Below, piece by piece: positions 33,776-45,575 of a stretch of DNA of 64,000 nucleotides. Every line of letters starts with the position of its first letter. Position 1 is the first letter of the stretch. The stretch comes from Colias croceus (lineage: Eukaryota > Arthropoda > Insecta > Lepidoptera > Pieridae). The notes below the pieces were generated by a model. The model did no database searches. It worked only from the letters and a program-made list of their open reading frames with translations, and was not told the origin of the DNA. The stretch covers positions 2,443,001 to 2,507,000 of the forward strand of contig NC_059554.1 in assembly GCF_905220415.1 (NCBI RefSeq). Direction: 5' to 3'. The translations under genes were made by a program, and so were the position numbers.

Positions 33776-34905
33776 GACTGTAGGAAATTAATTAGTTAAT
33801 AATCTTATTGTAATGGAAGTTAATACAATCATAATATATAATTTAGTTAGGTTGAGAATAATAATCGAGGTTGAGAAATAAGGTAGGTAAGGTATATTTT
33901 TAGGTAATCGATAAAAAAATAAGACAGCACTTTTAACCAATTAAATTCGGTTACCAACAATAAAAACAAAAAATACAAATAGGCATGTAATAATAAAATT
34001 CTAGAAACAAAATAAATATTCAAAATGGTTGTTAATTAGTCATTGAATTCTCATTTTTTTTAATGGAACTTTAATCTTGACTAAGCTAATTTAGAATTAA
34101 AAATTGTTGACCAATGATAATGTATGCCAAAAATTATCATAATGGTATTATAACATTCGAAAGTCAATATAATATTGTAGAAATACGTATGCAAATACGT
34201 TTTTTTAGTAATAAATTATACATAGTTTAACTTTTCAACACGCTCATACTTCAAACTGTTTTGTCCAAAACAATAGGATAGGTATTTAAAAACTTCACAA
34301 AATATTTCCTACTTAATACTCGATTTTCATGGAAATATAGGTAGGTAGATGATTAAATGTTTTATAAAATATTTATTTTAACTTTTTATTTATTTTACTC
34401 ACCTTTAAAATAGTTTTTAATTATATCACAATTCTTGGAAACAAAGCACATTTAATAATACACTTAAGTTTTTTTCTAAAATCACTAATAATCTATATCT
34501 TAATAGAATATTTATTTTAATTAATGCATATGCACCGCTATCTCGGTTTGTCAATCTCTAAAATACTAAATTTCAAAATATAAAACGTGTTGTGTGCGCG
34601 TGCCAAAAAAAAAACATAAAATTTGAGTGTTGAACTATGTTGGTATTTAGACAGATAAAAATAAATTATGTCTCGAATGTTGGACGCGCGCGAATTTTAT
34701 CGTAAAATTCAGCATGAGCGACGCGAGTCTTATAAAAATTTTGCAAATGTCAAAGCACTAAGTTGTTTTTAAATTGATAGTTTTTTTTATTATCTTTGTC
34801 CACGAGTACGTTTTTTTCAAGATGAAATACGCAGTTTGTATTGCAACATGACATGTATTAATTGTATCTATGTTAATGATTTTTTTCATATTTATTATTG
34901 TGCTA
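33776..34905. other. AT-rich stretch, no gene seen
   Basis: A GCGCGCGAATTTTATCGTAA word near 34685 resembles the middle of family G. Otherwise nothing. Confidence 0.35.
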
Positions 34906-35068
34906 GCTTCTCCCGCGGCTTCGCCCGCGTTGTCTAAAACCTTCCTCTTGAATCACTCTATCTATTAAAAAACCGCATTAAAATCCGTTGCGTAGTTCTA
35001 AGGAAGGATTTAAGCATACAAAGGGACATAGGGACAGAGAAAGCGACTTTGTTTTATACTATGTAGTG
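34906..35068 (-). mobile_element. Helitron-like family A3
   Basis: CTAGCTTCTCCCGCGGCTTC at left, TATACTATGTAGTGATGA at right. Confidence 0.75.
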
Positions 35069-35565
35069 ATGATATAATATTATTATCATTATATACCAAA
35101 GTATATAGATGGTAAGGATGTATGTTTATCGATTACGCCAGAAGAGCTGAATGGATATGTAAGAAATTTTGTATTAGCTTTTCACATGGTTACATGATTT
35201 CAAGGCCATTTTAAAAGAAATTAATTCATACGTTACCTTACATTAATTAAAAATAACAATTTAACTAAACTCGATATACCTGTCTTTGTTTTTCATTCCC
35301 GAAATTTCTTGTTCTTGTTGAACTGATTTGAATTGACCTTGATCTTAGATTTAATGAAAGGAAACTAATTAATTATAATAAATAATGAATACCCAAAAAT
35401 CGAGTTAATAAAGAACAAATTTAACAGAAAGAAATAGAAGTACCTATAGCCGAACGTGGATCAGACGGTAAATAATATAAAGCAAAGTATGTGATATGAA
35501 CCCCTCACTACCGACAGAGTTGGCTGAGTAGATCACGATAGTTTTTTTCATATTTGCATATTATG

Positions 35566-35648
35566 TTTATTCATAATCGCCGTAATGGCGGCAAACATCG
35601 ACAATCATTTGTTGGGCCAACGCTGCCCACTGTGGAGAGGGCCCATTA
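35566..35648 (+). mobile_element. family E fragment
   Basis: TCATAATCGCCGTAATGGCG and CAACGCTGCCCACTGTGGAG: right half of the element seen whole at 8062. Confidence 0.65.
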
Positions 35649-35700
35649 AATTTTAGTGAGGATAACCTGGTTGTTCACTACAGCCCTATATTATTTTGTA

Positions 35701-35844
35701 GAAGCAGGACAAATGCGTAGCTCGCTTTTCAGGGATAAGAAAATAATAGCCGACGGGAATAATGCACAAGACTGGAAAGTGAAAAAGACTGGTAAAAAGA
35801 CACAGGATCTAAGGCACAAAACCCAAAAAATGTTTCGTTTATAA
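35701..35844 (+). CDS. small basic ORF or terminal exon, unidentified
   Basis: After an acceptor-like TTATTTTGTAG the frame reads AGQMRSSLFRDKKIIADG, continues NNAQDWKVKKTGKK, and ends HKTQKMFRL with TAA. It is very lysine-rich. It follows a repeat fragment (35566..35648), so a transposon origin is as likely as a host exon. Confidence 0.25.
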   Translation, partial: EAGQMRSSLFRDKKIIADGNNAQDWKVKKTGKKTQDLRHKTQKMFRL

Positions 35845-36384
35845 AATAATGTATATTTCTAATCTCTTTAATCATCTACTAATATTTTGTTCCCAAGATT
35901 TAACCAGCTGTTTTCTGCTCGCAAACTATGTTCGATTTAAATATATTATCTATATTATTTGAGTATCATTTTTTATTGTGCAAAATTATCATTCAAAGTC
36001 GAAAGGTCAAATTCACAAAATACAAAAAGGAAGTGGTTTGTAATAATTGGCTTGACTAGTTTGCAAATTTAAAAATAAAAATGATTTTATTTTCGTCACA
36101 TTTTAATAGTAGCGTTTTTGCGTTTTAATAATACCTTGATATAAAATTTGAAACCTAGTCACATAGATATCTAATAATTTTGTTATTTAAACTTAATTTA
36201 AAAAAAATTATTAACATAATGAACATAGCTAAGTCAGGCAAGCTTAATTATATATTAAATGAACTTTTAGATAACGCTAGACAGGTCATCATTCATCCTC
36301 ATCAGCTCATATTAATAATAATTATTGTTACTACGGATACTACTACAAGCCTCCTACGAATATTCAATCTTCAAGACTAAAAGC
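35845..36384. other. no gene seen
   Basis: AT-rich. A 66-codon frame at 36180 reads through low-complexity ATC/ATT runs and is not credible. Confidence 0.4.
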
Positions 36385-36540
36385 TAGCGCGCAAGAGCAA
36401 CTTTTGTCTCCGCAACTATTTTGTCTCTCCCATCAACTCTATGGGCTAGTAAGAAAGTGCGCGCACGTAGCGACGCAACTTCCTAGAGTTGATGGGAGAG
36501 ACAAAATAGTTGCGGAGACAGAAGTTGCTCTTGCGCGCTA
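36385..36540. mobile_element. palindromic MITE, 156 bp
   Basis: 56-bp arms 36385..36440 and 36485..36540 with one mismatch, ends TAGCGCGCAAGAGCAAC / GTTGCTCTTGCGCGCTA, 44-bp spacer. Confidence 0.85.
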
Positions 36541-36942
36541 AACATGACACCATGTATACGAGAACCTGCGATCAATAATAGTTTTACCGCGATAGTCCCC
36601 GAGTTCCACACGTCTTTTTTTGTGCTATTGTTGTTTGTATGATAATATAGAAGTTAAATATTCTAATAGAGACACATGAAACATTTTTTAATAAAAAATG
36701 AAAACACTAACCTCCCGACGTAAGTATGACGTAATTTTGAGAATTGATTTTGATTTTTATACCGGTTTCCATGAGAGCGGGGTAACAATTTGTAAATAAT
36801 ACAGTACATTCATTTCTATATACAAATATTACTTTTATGTCTATCTGCTGAACCACGGCACCGATTTAGATTAAGTTTAGATTCATAATAGTTATTTATT
36901 AATGATAAAGTGAAAGTTTAGGCTCGTTGAGAGTAAAGGAGA

Positions 36943-37258
36943 ATGACCACGGGTGGTATCGGTAAAATTTTAGTTGTGCCACGTATTCGTGATATTGTTA
37001 ATTCCTATTTGTATTTATAATGGTCATATGTATCAATATTAAGTCTTAATTATACCGGATAAATTGAAATAATAGTAAAAGTTATTCTTTTGAAACATGT
37101 ATGACCACGTATGGTATCGGTAAAATACTAGTTGTGTCACGTGTTCGTGATATTGTTAATTCCTATTTGTATTTATAATGATCATATTTATCACTATTAA
37201 GTCGTAATTATACCGAATAAATAGAAATAAAAGTAAAAGTTTTTGTTTTGACACATAT
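36943..37258 (+). repeat. tandem duplication, two 158-bp units
   Basis: ATGACCACG...GGTATCGGTAAAAT recurs 158 bp later with scattered substitutions; units 36943..37100 and 37101..37258. Confidence 0.8.
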
Positions 37259-37956
37259 ATCTATCTCTCTTGCAAGCGTCCTGCGTCTTATGTCATAGTT
37301 GAATGAATGTGTTCGACGCATTGCATAGAGGAAGACGCATTGTTCGACGTTATTTATTTTGAAATAATGTTTATTACGATTTACTTTTCACATTTATCTT
37401 GTAAATTAAAATATTACCTATGTAATAAATGTAAAACTTAATGTTCATCGTTAGTTTAAACTCGATAAAGTATTTTTTTGAAGCGTTGAATAAAACTTTT
37501 GTTTTATTTTTATTGTCGTGAACTGCGGCTTATTTACATAAAAACTTTAATCGTTTCTAAAAGTACTAACATCAAGCTTCAAATTGAGCTATATTTCATC
37601 TTGACACAATAAGTTTGATTGCGATACCAAGTGCCATAGTCACTTGGGCAATCTCCTTTCAAGTTTGCGTCATGGCCATTCCGTCACGTCATGGAGTAAG
37701 GCGACGATTTTGGTATCTATGACGTGCGTTCGGCACACTCGATCTTTCTTTTTTACGAAATCATCCCCAAAAACTTTGAAATAGAGAATAAAAATTTTGG
37801 TCCGCGGCTGAAACCGCAGGGTTAAGCTAGTCATAATCATTAAATTGATATGAGGCTAGTGCTAGAACTAGTTTCTAAATACAATACCAGGTGTTCTATA
37901 AGACTAACAATGCATATTTTATATAAGCGTTATTTTTCCTTGTTATATTATCAGAT
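37259..37956. other. no gene seen
   Basis: A moderately GC-rich patch 37620..37750 (GGCCATTCCGTCACGTCATG) was read in all frames without a convincing exon. Confidence 0.35.
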
Positions 37957-38167
37957 ACTAGCTTTCCGCCCGCGGCTTCGCCCGCTTTTTCAAAGAAAAA
38001 CCCGTTCCCGTAGGATTTCCGGGATAAAACCTATCCTATGTCCTTTCTCGGGTATCAAAATATCTCTATACCAAATTTCATGCAAATTGGTTCAGTAGTT
38101 AAGGCGTGATTGAGTAACAGACAGACAGACAGACAGAGTTACTTTCGCATTTATAATATTAGTATGG
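37957..38167 (-). mobile_element. Helitron-like family A2
   Basis: A2 has the A-type hairpin/CTAG end, GTCCTTTCTCGGGTATCAAA, GGCGTGATTGAGTAACAG and a CAGA microsatellite. Its own 5' end is ATCCATACTAATATT. Confidence 0.8.
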
Positions 38168-38543
38168 ATTACCTATACAAATCAAGTATAAAATTTATGG
38201 TAATTTATTTATATTTATTGCAGTCATGTGAATTTCATGTCCATCAAATAGATCCTTTATCAAACAAAATATGTTTTCTTCATAATTGAATAAATTGATA
38301 GCTTGAGTGACAAAATTGAATTTTTAAGATAAGGAATTAATTACTTGCTTCTTGATATCTATAAGTGTGATCAGTTTTATTATTATACCAGTGACATCAA
38401 TTATTAAAACGGGTGAATAAATCTTTTACAGCAGCAGAAGAATAAATTTTGCCTTGTTAGCAACAATTTTGCTATAGTTAATTAAGTATAGGTCATTTAA
38501 TTCTGTAATCTCTATTTAATCACTACATAGTACATATAGTACG

Positions 38544-39982
38544 AGATCCGGCTGCAGGATTAGTGCGTTCATCGGTTTTTTGCTGAAAACCGAATTTTTA
38601 TGTATATTTATAATTAGGAGAATATATATCGACTAGGTTGCCAGTCAAAATTTGGCCGCAAGCATGTTTAATTAAAATTTTTCTAATCGATTTTTGGGAA
38701 AAAAATTCGTTCACTTGTTTTTTGAATAAAATGTAGTCTACTTCACGGCAAATGATATAAAGATTCAAAAAAATCACGGTTGCCGCTTTTCACCTGGCCG
38801 CAACATCTTGGCAGCCTGGTGCAAACAGGTATGATTTCGATTCATTTTTACGTTCATAACGTACATTTATGAATCATATATCAAATTAAAGCTAATTTTT
38901 TTCTATTTATTATCATATATGGTTGCCTAATTAAATCCAGCCGCAAATAAGGGTTGCCGGCTGTTAAAAATTATAAATATTTACGCCTATTAGTACACCG
39001 ACGCATTCGCGTGCGGCAGCGAAACAACTAGAAAAAGAGAGGATCGGCTGTTAATTATATTAAATCAATATTACTTTTTAAATTTGTCATTTTGAAAAGG
39101 ACGACATATTTTCTTTCACTCAACCTTAAATATTCAACATCTTTAACAGCCGGCAACCCTTATTTGCGGCCGGATTTAATTAGGCAACCATATATGATAA
39201 TAAATAGAAAAAAATAAGCTTTAATTTGATATATGATTCATAAATGTACGTTATGAACGTAAAAATGAATCGAAATCATACCTGTTTGCACCAGGCTGCC
39301 AAGATGTTGCGGCCAGGTGAAAAGCGGCAACCGTGATTTTTTTGAATCTTTATATCATTTGCCGTGATGTAGACTACATTTTATTCAAAAAAAAATGTGA
39401 ACGAATTTTTTTCCCAAAAATCGATTAGAAAAATTTTAATTAAACATGCTTGCGGCCAAATTTTGACTGGCAACCTAATCGATATATATTCTCCTAATTA
39501 TAAATATACATAAAAAGAATGCGTCGGTGTACTAATAGGCGTAAATATTTATAATTTTTAACAGCCGGCAACCCTTATTTGCGGCCGGATTTAATTAGGC
39601 AACCATATATGATAATAAATAGAAAAAAATTAGCTTTAATTTGATATATGATTCATAAATGTACGTTATGAACGTAAAAATGAATCGAAATCATACCTGT
39701 TTGCACCAGGCTGCCAAGATGTTGCGGCCAGGTGAAAAGCGGCAACCGTGATTTTTTTGAATCTTTATATCATTTGCCGTGATATAGACTACATTTTATT
39801 CAAAAAAAAATGTGAACGAATTTTTTTCCCAAAAATCGATTAGAAAAATTTTAATTAAACATGCTTGCGGCCAAATTTTGACTGGCAACCTAGTCGATAT
39901 ATATTCTCCTAATTATAAATATACATAAAAATTCGGTTTTCAGCAAAAAACCGATGAACGCACTAATCCTGCAGCCGGATCT
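38544..39982. mobile_element. 1.44-kb fold-back (long inverted repeat) element
   Basis: The left arm 38544..39009 is repeated in inverse at 39516..39982, with ends AGATCCGGCTGCAGGATTAG. A second inverted copy of most of the arm lies at 39143..39516, giving a 415-bp tandem duplication inside the right arm. Single-copy centre about 39010..39142. Arms are nearly identical. No coding capacity. Confidence 0.85.
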
Positions 39983-39992
39983 TAGACTAATA

Positions 39993-40171
39993 GGTAGTAT
40001 AAAACAAAGTCGCTTTCTCTGTCCCTATGTCCCTTTGTATGCTTAAATCTTTAAAACTACGCAACGGATTTTGATACGGTTTTTTTTAATAGATAGAGTG
40101 ATTCAAGAGGAAGGTTTTAGTATATAATTAATTAGGTTTCAGACAAAGTGGGCGAAGCCGCGGGCGGTAAG
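39993..40171 (+). mobile_element. Helitron-like family A3
   Basis: Reads TAGTATAAAACAAAGTCGCT to GGGCGAAGCCGCGGGCGGTA, ending AAGCTT where CTAG is expected. It begins about 10 bp after the fold-back element. Confidence 0.7.
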
Positions 40172-40174
40172 CTT

Positions 40175-40332
40175 ATATTATAAATGCGAATGTAATTCTG
40201 TCTGTCTCTTCTTCCCACCTCATCCACTGAACCGATATAGATGATAATTGATACCACACATAGGTTTTATCCCAGATATGCCATGGGAAAGGATATTGTT
40301 TGCCTTTGACTATAAAGTCGAAGCCGCGTATG
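40175..40332 (+). mobile_element. degenerate family A copy
   Basis: TATTATAAATGCGAATGTAA to GTCGAAGCCGCGTATGGTAA; hairpin decayed. Confidence 0.55.
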
Positions 40333-41256
40333 GTAAGCCAGTTTTTATATTAAGCCGGGATATATTGACATTCATTACAAATCATTATGCAGACGAAGAC
40401 AATTCTAACAAACTATAAATCTTTAGAACTCAGCCTTTCTTGAATGAAATGTGGTGTAACGAGCCCGACTTTCTATATTTATGTTACAGTTAATGCTCAT
40501 TACCGGTCAAAACAACTTTTCCCTGCAAAAATCAGTCAAAAACATTTAATTTTTAAAATATCGCTTAGTCACGAAAATTGTTGCCTTTTTATATTTTACT
40601 GTGCCATCTTACACAGACTGGACATTAGTAAGGTGATTGAAGTGACTGGCAAAGATCACTTATTCGTAATAAGTATGCTCCTTATGTATCATATATTATA
40701 GTATGGGGAAACAATTTTTTTATTTTTTATTTTTAGGATTTGTGTAGCGGCAACGGAAATACGTCATTTGTGAAAATTTCTTTCTAGCTATCACGGTTTA
40801 TGAGAGAGACAGAAAGCCTGGAGGAAGACAGATAGACAGCGGAGGCTTATAGGGTCCCGTTTTACCCTTTGAGTATGTAACCCTAAAAATTATAAAGAGT
40901 ATATTGGCATAGTGTAACACATATGTATTATTAAAACCAAGACTTTCTCGCACGCGTATGTCAGTTTCCTTAAGAGGTTCGTGTATGAAAGTTGGAACCA
41001 CATTGAGATCTCCATTCATGACAATTCGAAATAATAATTACTCTGAAAGTTCTAATGCTCTAAAACTAATTGACTATTTGATATATATTGAGCAAATCAC
41101 TTTGTTGGTACAGCAAATCAAATCAAACGATATTATATCGATTTAGTTTCAAAAACAAGTTATCTACATACTTAGGCACCTCTTTTAAATGGCCAATTTC
41201 TCAAAAATAGTTTCTCTATAATCAGCCTAAAAAGAGAAGTATGCTGCAATGTTTTA
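40333..41256. other. no supported gene
   Basis: The two strands are open over each other at 40798..41146, and neither frame has splice or domain support. GGGTCCCGTTTTACCCTTTG at 40853 is part of a repeat also seen at 55255. Confidence 0.35.
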
Positions 41257-41396
41257 ATTTTCTGAGACTTGTTGATTTGTCTTTTTTTAAAGTTCAACTG
41301 TATACATTTTATCAGTTTACATTTAAATTTTCTAAGACTTGTTAATTTCCCTTTTTTTAAAGTTCAACTGTTTACATTTTATCAGGTTACATGTAT
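41257..41396 (+). repeat. tandem duplication, two 70-bp units
   Basis: TTTTCT(G/A)AGACTTGTT to CATTTTATCAG recurs with period 70. Confidence 0.8.
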
Positions 41397-41608
41397 TTAT
41401 AAATACTCTTATGAGTACTTATAGTATTATGCTTGAAGGTGCTCTAGCTTGTGAATCACTTCCCTTGTTCACACAAAACGTTTCATATTCAAATTATCAA
41501 TTCATTTCAAATTTCAATGTATCAATACTTTATTTTTATAGGAACATACAGATATATTATGTTCAGTGAATACTCGAATGGCTGTTCATTATTTATTTGT
41601 CTACTCTA

Positions 41609-41784
41609 ATATTATAAAGAGGAAAACTTTGTTTGTTTGTAATGAGTAGGCTCATAAACTACTGGACTGATTTTAAAAATTCTTTCACCATTCGAAAGCT
41701 ACATTATCTAGGCTATATAATATTATCACGCTAAGACCAACAGGAGCGGAGCCACGCGGGTGAAACCGCGAGGCACAGCTAGTA
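41609..41784 (+). mobile_element. Helitron-like family B variant
   Basis: Family B 3' end intact (CGCGGGTGAAACCGCG, CTAG, T). The central region is replaced by ATTCTTTCACCATTCGAAAG as in the element at 58207. Confidence 0.75.
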
Positions 41785-42425
41785 ATATATAATTTATAAT
41801 TTCAAGCGAAAGTCACTTTTTTATCATTAACTTCGTTATCAGCGGTGTATCTAATTGTAATAAACGTTATTTTTTTATTATTCCTATACACATTGTTATT
41901 GTCATATCAACTTCAAACTTCATGAACTTTATTTGACCCATACCAATAAACATATTCAAATGAATTATCAGTTTGCCACTTAACAAATTCTAGATATTAA
42001 AGTATTGCTTGCACACTTTTTTCGCGGCTTTTAAAGTGCTGATAAATAAATAAATCAATGACTTCATTATGCATTTGAAATTAAGTTTTTTATGAGAACA
42101 AGTTTGGCTCGCGTCAGACCCGTTTTAATGAAAAGGTTTTTTGTTCTGATAATATCTACCTACATTTGGTTTATGTATATTGAAACATATTAAAATATAT
42201 ATATATATATATAAAAGGCTTGCTGTGTTAATTTTGTATGTGCTTTTAATTATTATATAAAAAATAAATTGTATCTTTTGTTTCTTTAAAAATATTTCTG
42301 AGGGAAGTATTCAAATTGTTGAAAAAAAAACATTGAAAATATTAAACTTGTGGGACTAGTACTTTCAGGGTTTATGGGGTTTCGGCGGAAATAAATACAA
42401 AGAAATGGTATTAGTGCTAATCACA
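41785..42425. other. AT-rich region downstream of the bilin-binding protein gene
   Basis: Includes a short (TA)n run at about 42200. No gene. Confidence 0.4.
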
Positions 42426-42431
42426 TTTATT
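42426..42431 (-). terminator. candidate poly(A) signal of the bilin-binding protein gene
   Basis: Minus-strand AATAAA about 220 bp below the stop codon is the nearest canonical signal I found. Variant signals nearer the stop (ATTAAA forms) are also possible. Confidence 0.4.
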
Positions 42432-42651
42432 GCGGAACTGCTTTGTAATTATTAAACTATCTTAAACTACGTACCCTCGATGTAAATACAGATCTATGGC
42501 TTAATCAACCGACTCAACACGATGCAAAACATCACAGATGATTAAGTTTAGATTTAATACCTTTAAAATAGCATTGCAATAGTTACAATCAATAGGGATT
42601 ATGGGGTGGAAATTTTGTGTATGTAAACTTATTAATTAATTATGTTTTAAT

Positions 42652-42800
42652 CTACTTGGAGATTTTGCAAGCCTCTTCGGAGAAGTCGTTGTACAGAAGT
42701 TTGCTGCTGTCGATGACTGGGGAGCCAGCGAGGTAGTTCTCAACGGCGGTCTTGGCGTCACCGGTAAGGACCTTGGATTTGGACAGCACCCAGGCGAAGT
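42652..42800 (-). CDS. bilin-binding protein exon 4 with stop
   Basis: Starts after CTTTTACCAG with (G)AC TTC GCC TGG. It codes DFAWVLSKSKVLTGDAK to DFSEEACKISK and a TAG stop, and contains Cys170. Confidence 0.93.
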
Positions 42801-45499
42801 CTGGTAAAAGATAGAACACGTTAGATATGCAACTAGTGCTACTAAAGTGAATGATGGTAAGATCTAAGTGGACGACTCTGTTAATCATCTAGTTATAGTG
42901 AATGAAGATTTAAAAATAAACCAGTACCGTGCCTATATGCCGTAGTTTTATCGTAGAAAGACGAAATCCATTTATAAAGAACTCTTAAGAACAAAATTAA
43001 CTGTTGTATAATAAAAAGAAATTTCTGTTTAATTAAGTGTTACAGTTTCTGATCTTAAATCTGGCTCTGTTCTTCAGAAGGTATAACTATAAGTTTTGAC
43101 CAACCAATTGAGTAACGATGTCAGGTTAATAGTTGTTTATAATTCTTACCTTGGTGTCCCTTCTTCTCTTCGTCGTACTTGCAGTGGTATCCGATGATGA
43201 AGTTCTTGTTGTCGGTGGCGAGGACGTTGAAAACGTTCTCACTTGTAACACCTGGAAGATAAAGATATTTAAACATTGTTCGCTACGATGAGTTAATTAA
43301 GATATTTTAACATTGTACGCTACGAAGCGCTCTTTTAAGATGGCCGCATAGGATGCTACCGTATTCATCTTATCTTCAAAGCAAATACAGAAAGGAGGAA
43401 ATTCAAAAGCTGAATCATTGTGCAATAATTTGCTTATGATTTCAATAATTCAATGTCACAAAAAAACTAGTAGACTTTGATTTGAATTTTATGCATTATT
43501 CATATTTGTTCAGCGTATTAACAAGTCTCGGTTCTCATACGGATTTGGATGATTTTTAAAAATTTGGATAAATTAGAAATTAATATTGTAATCTTCCTTC
43601 TAGAGTTTTAACAAAATAATTTCCTGGTGGGAAAGGTTATTGTTCAGTGTAAACATACCTCCGAAAGTGAGCTTGTGGTAGATCTTGCCGATCTTAGGTT
43701 CGCCAACGGGGTAGGCAGATCCCTCTTGGCTGTATTCCTTGCCGTGGATCACGTGGAAGTTCTTGACCTTGACGCCCTTGCCGTCAGCGGTGTACTCAGC
43801 CCATCCGCACTTTGCGAACTTCTCGATTTCGTTGTTGTACCTGGCGATTTCGTACCACTTGCCGGCGTACTGTAAGGGAATAGCGTGTTTCTCAATTTGT
43901 CTTTGGTTAACGCACGTAAATATATTGCATACTTTACGTGTGTGTTGATTAAAGCAATCATTAGCTTATACAGGAAGAAAAATATAAACCTGAAGCGGAA
44001 ATACGTGCTACCGTTTTTCAAGAGAATGTAGACATGAAATTAAATTTTGTACGTTTTTATCGCAATTCAAACGATAACTGGGTCGTTCGGTCAGGTTTAA
44101 AGTCATATTGTAATTTTAGTAAAAATAAACAAAGACGGTACTATCACACGAATAAAAAATTATCTTTCACGTTTATCCCATTAATAAAATATTGTTTCCA
44201 AAGACTGTATTAATCAAGTGTGGAGAATTTTAGAAACGATATGTGTAACGGTATCAATAAAATTGCAATTAATTTGTATTAACGAAATTCAGATATTTTT
44301 CTCCCAGCGACTTTTATTAGTATCCCTGTAATTTCTCATTCTGACGTTTATATTTAAAAAGCTTTAATATATTACGTATAAAGTGCAATTTTTATCTTTT
44401 TCATTAACACTCCGCAAATTATGAGTATCCGATTATTTCTGGTTATAACTGCCTGTGCCACCGATGATTTTGCACATTTAAAAAATGGGATACTTTAGCC
44501 GTCGGACCAGTTTCCGAAACCAGTATCTTTTTGCGTTTAAACGGATATTTTGGATGAGTTATGTGCACTTTTATGCGATAATAATGCATAGAGTTTTTTT
44601 GCATTCAATATCGCCTTAATTGAATGATGGTTGCAATTTATAGACATTTTCTCGTAATTTTTTTTATATAAAATTGTAATATTTTATATTGTTTAAAGGG
44701 AATAACGTATTTTACTGATTTTAAGGATACAATTAATTTCACTATGGCATTTACGGATGCGTGTACATTAAATTAAATTTTATATTGCAACAAAAATTAT
44801 TGTCCCGAAATTATGTAGGCGCACAAATGCTGCGATTTGTATTGTTACACACACAATTTAATATTATTTATTTAGAAGTATTATTTCGCATTTATCTGAA
44901 AAAACTTTTTAAAGACTCCTTTTATTTTACACATACGATAGTTTTTTGACTTTTATTAACAAACCTTATTCACTATACTTGCACCGGTAAAAAAAAGTTA
45001 TTATTTTGTAAAAATAAATAATTAGAAAATTATTAAATCAACATCTAACTTGTCACTTGTTTATTATTTAATTACAATTAAATCCATACTAACTGAACCA
45101 ATTTGCATGAAATTTTGTATAGAGATATTTTGATACCCGAGAAAGGACATAGGATAGGTTTTATCCCGGAAATCCTACGGGAACGGGTTTTTCTTTGAAA
45201 ACGCGGGCGAAGCCGCGGGCGGAAAGCTAGTTATATATATTTTTAAACAAATTTTAAACTTTATATTCCGCACGGATAAACCACACAGCCTTCACACAGC
45301 ACATAACATTTTACAATAGAAAAAAAATCACTTGAATTTTTTTTTAATTTTGCTTCCAAAAAAAAAGTTTGTTAAAATGTTGAATTCTTACGTTGGACCA
45401 GTCGAAGTTGTCGACCACCTTCACTTCGGGGCAGGCACCGTCATGGTAGACGTTGGCAGCGGCGGCCGCCACCAAACCGAGAACGATGTATTGGATCAT
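42652..45499 (-). CDS. bilin-binding protein (insecticyanin-type lipocalin), four exons
   Basis: Secreted lipocalin that by family knowledge binds a biliverdin-type pigment in haemolymph, wing or cuticle. The CDS is join(45392..45499, 43659..43869, 43150..43251, 42652..42800) on the minus strand. All introns are GT/AG, with phases 0, 1 and 1 and lengths 1522, 407 and 349 bp. The product has 189 residues. A hydrophobic 15-residue signal (MIQYIVLGLVAAAAA) precedes the mature start NVYHDGACPEV, which matches Pieris brassicae bilin-binding protein from memory. The mature length is 174. Cysteines fall at mature 8, 42, 115 and 170, the known 8-115 and 42-170 pairs. Lipocalin landmarks are GKWYEIARY (exon 2), ATDNKNFIIGYHCKY (exon 3) and WVLSKSKVL...DFSEEACK (exon 4). 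The start is the first ATG after the TATA/initiator. The GC-rich coding blocks contrast with AT-rich introns. A Helitron-like copy sits in intron 1. No frameshift or stop is seen. Paralogues exist in the family, so exact orthology is unproven. Confidence 0.95.
43150..43251 (-). CDS. bilin-binding protein exon 3
   Basis: Codes mature residues 92-125, including NVFNVLATDNK and Cys115. The acceptor is ATCTTCCAG and the donor CAA G|GTAAGA, phase 1. Confidence 0.93.
43659..43869 (-). CDS. bilin-binding protein exon 2
   Basis: Codes mature residues 22-91 plus one base. It starts after TTCCCTTACAG with YAGKWYEIARY, carries Cys42 and KIGKIYHKLTFG, and ends GGA G|GTATGT, phase 1. Confidence 0.93.
45082..45230 (+). 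mobile_element. Helitron-like family A2 in intron 1 of the lipocalin gene
   Basis: ATCCATACTAA joined directly to CTGAACCAATTTGCATGAAA, so the CAGA-rich segment is deleted. 3' hairpin and CTAGT intact. Opposite strand to the host gene. Confidence 0.8.
45392..45499 (-). CDS. bilin-binding protein exon 1
   Basis: Codes residues 1-36: the signal peptide, mature N-terminus with Cys8, and the DNFDWSN segment. The donor is AAC|GTAAGA, phase 0. Confidence 0.93.
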
Positions 45500-45546
45500 A
45501 TTGGTATAGCTTGCAAAGAACTTGCTTTTGCGGGAGTCAGCAGATG

Positions 45547-45551
45547 ACTGA
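45547..45551 (-). promoter_or_regulatory. TCAGT initiator, probable transcription start
   Basis: Minus-strand TCAGT matches the arthropod initiator consensus at the expected distance below the TATA box. The start is inferred, not observed. Confidence 0.55.
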
Positions 45552-45575
45552 TTGAATTGGTCAGAAATGTAACCC

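Noticed and set aside
40798..41146. Frames on both strands, including MNGDLNVVPTFIHEPLKETD on the minus strand
   Set aside because: No splice or domain support; both strands are open together and a dispersed repeat overlaps. Kept in mind but not called.
43627..44021. Open frames on both strands over bilin-binding protein exon 2
   Set aside because: They are antisense or shifted shadows of the real exon at 43659..43869.
45332..45547. Plus-strand 71-residue open frame
   Set aside because: Antisense of bilin-binding protein exon 1 and its leader.
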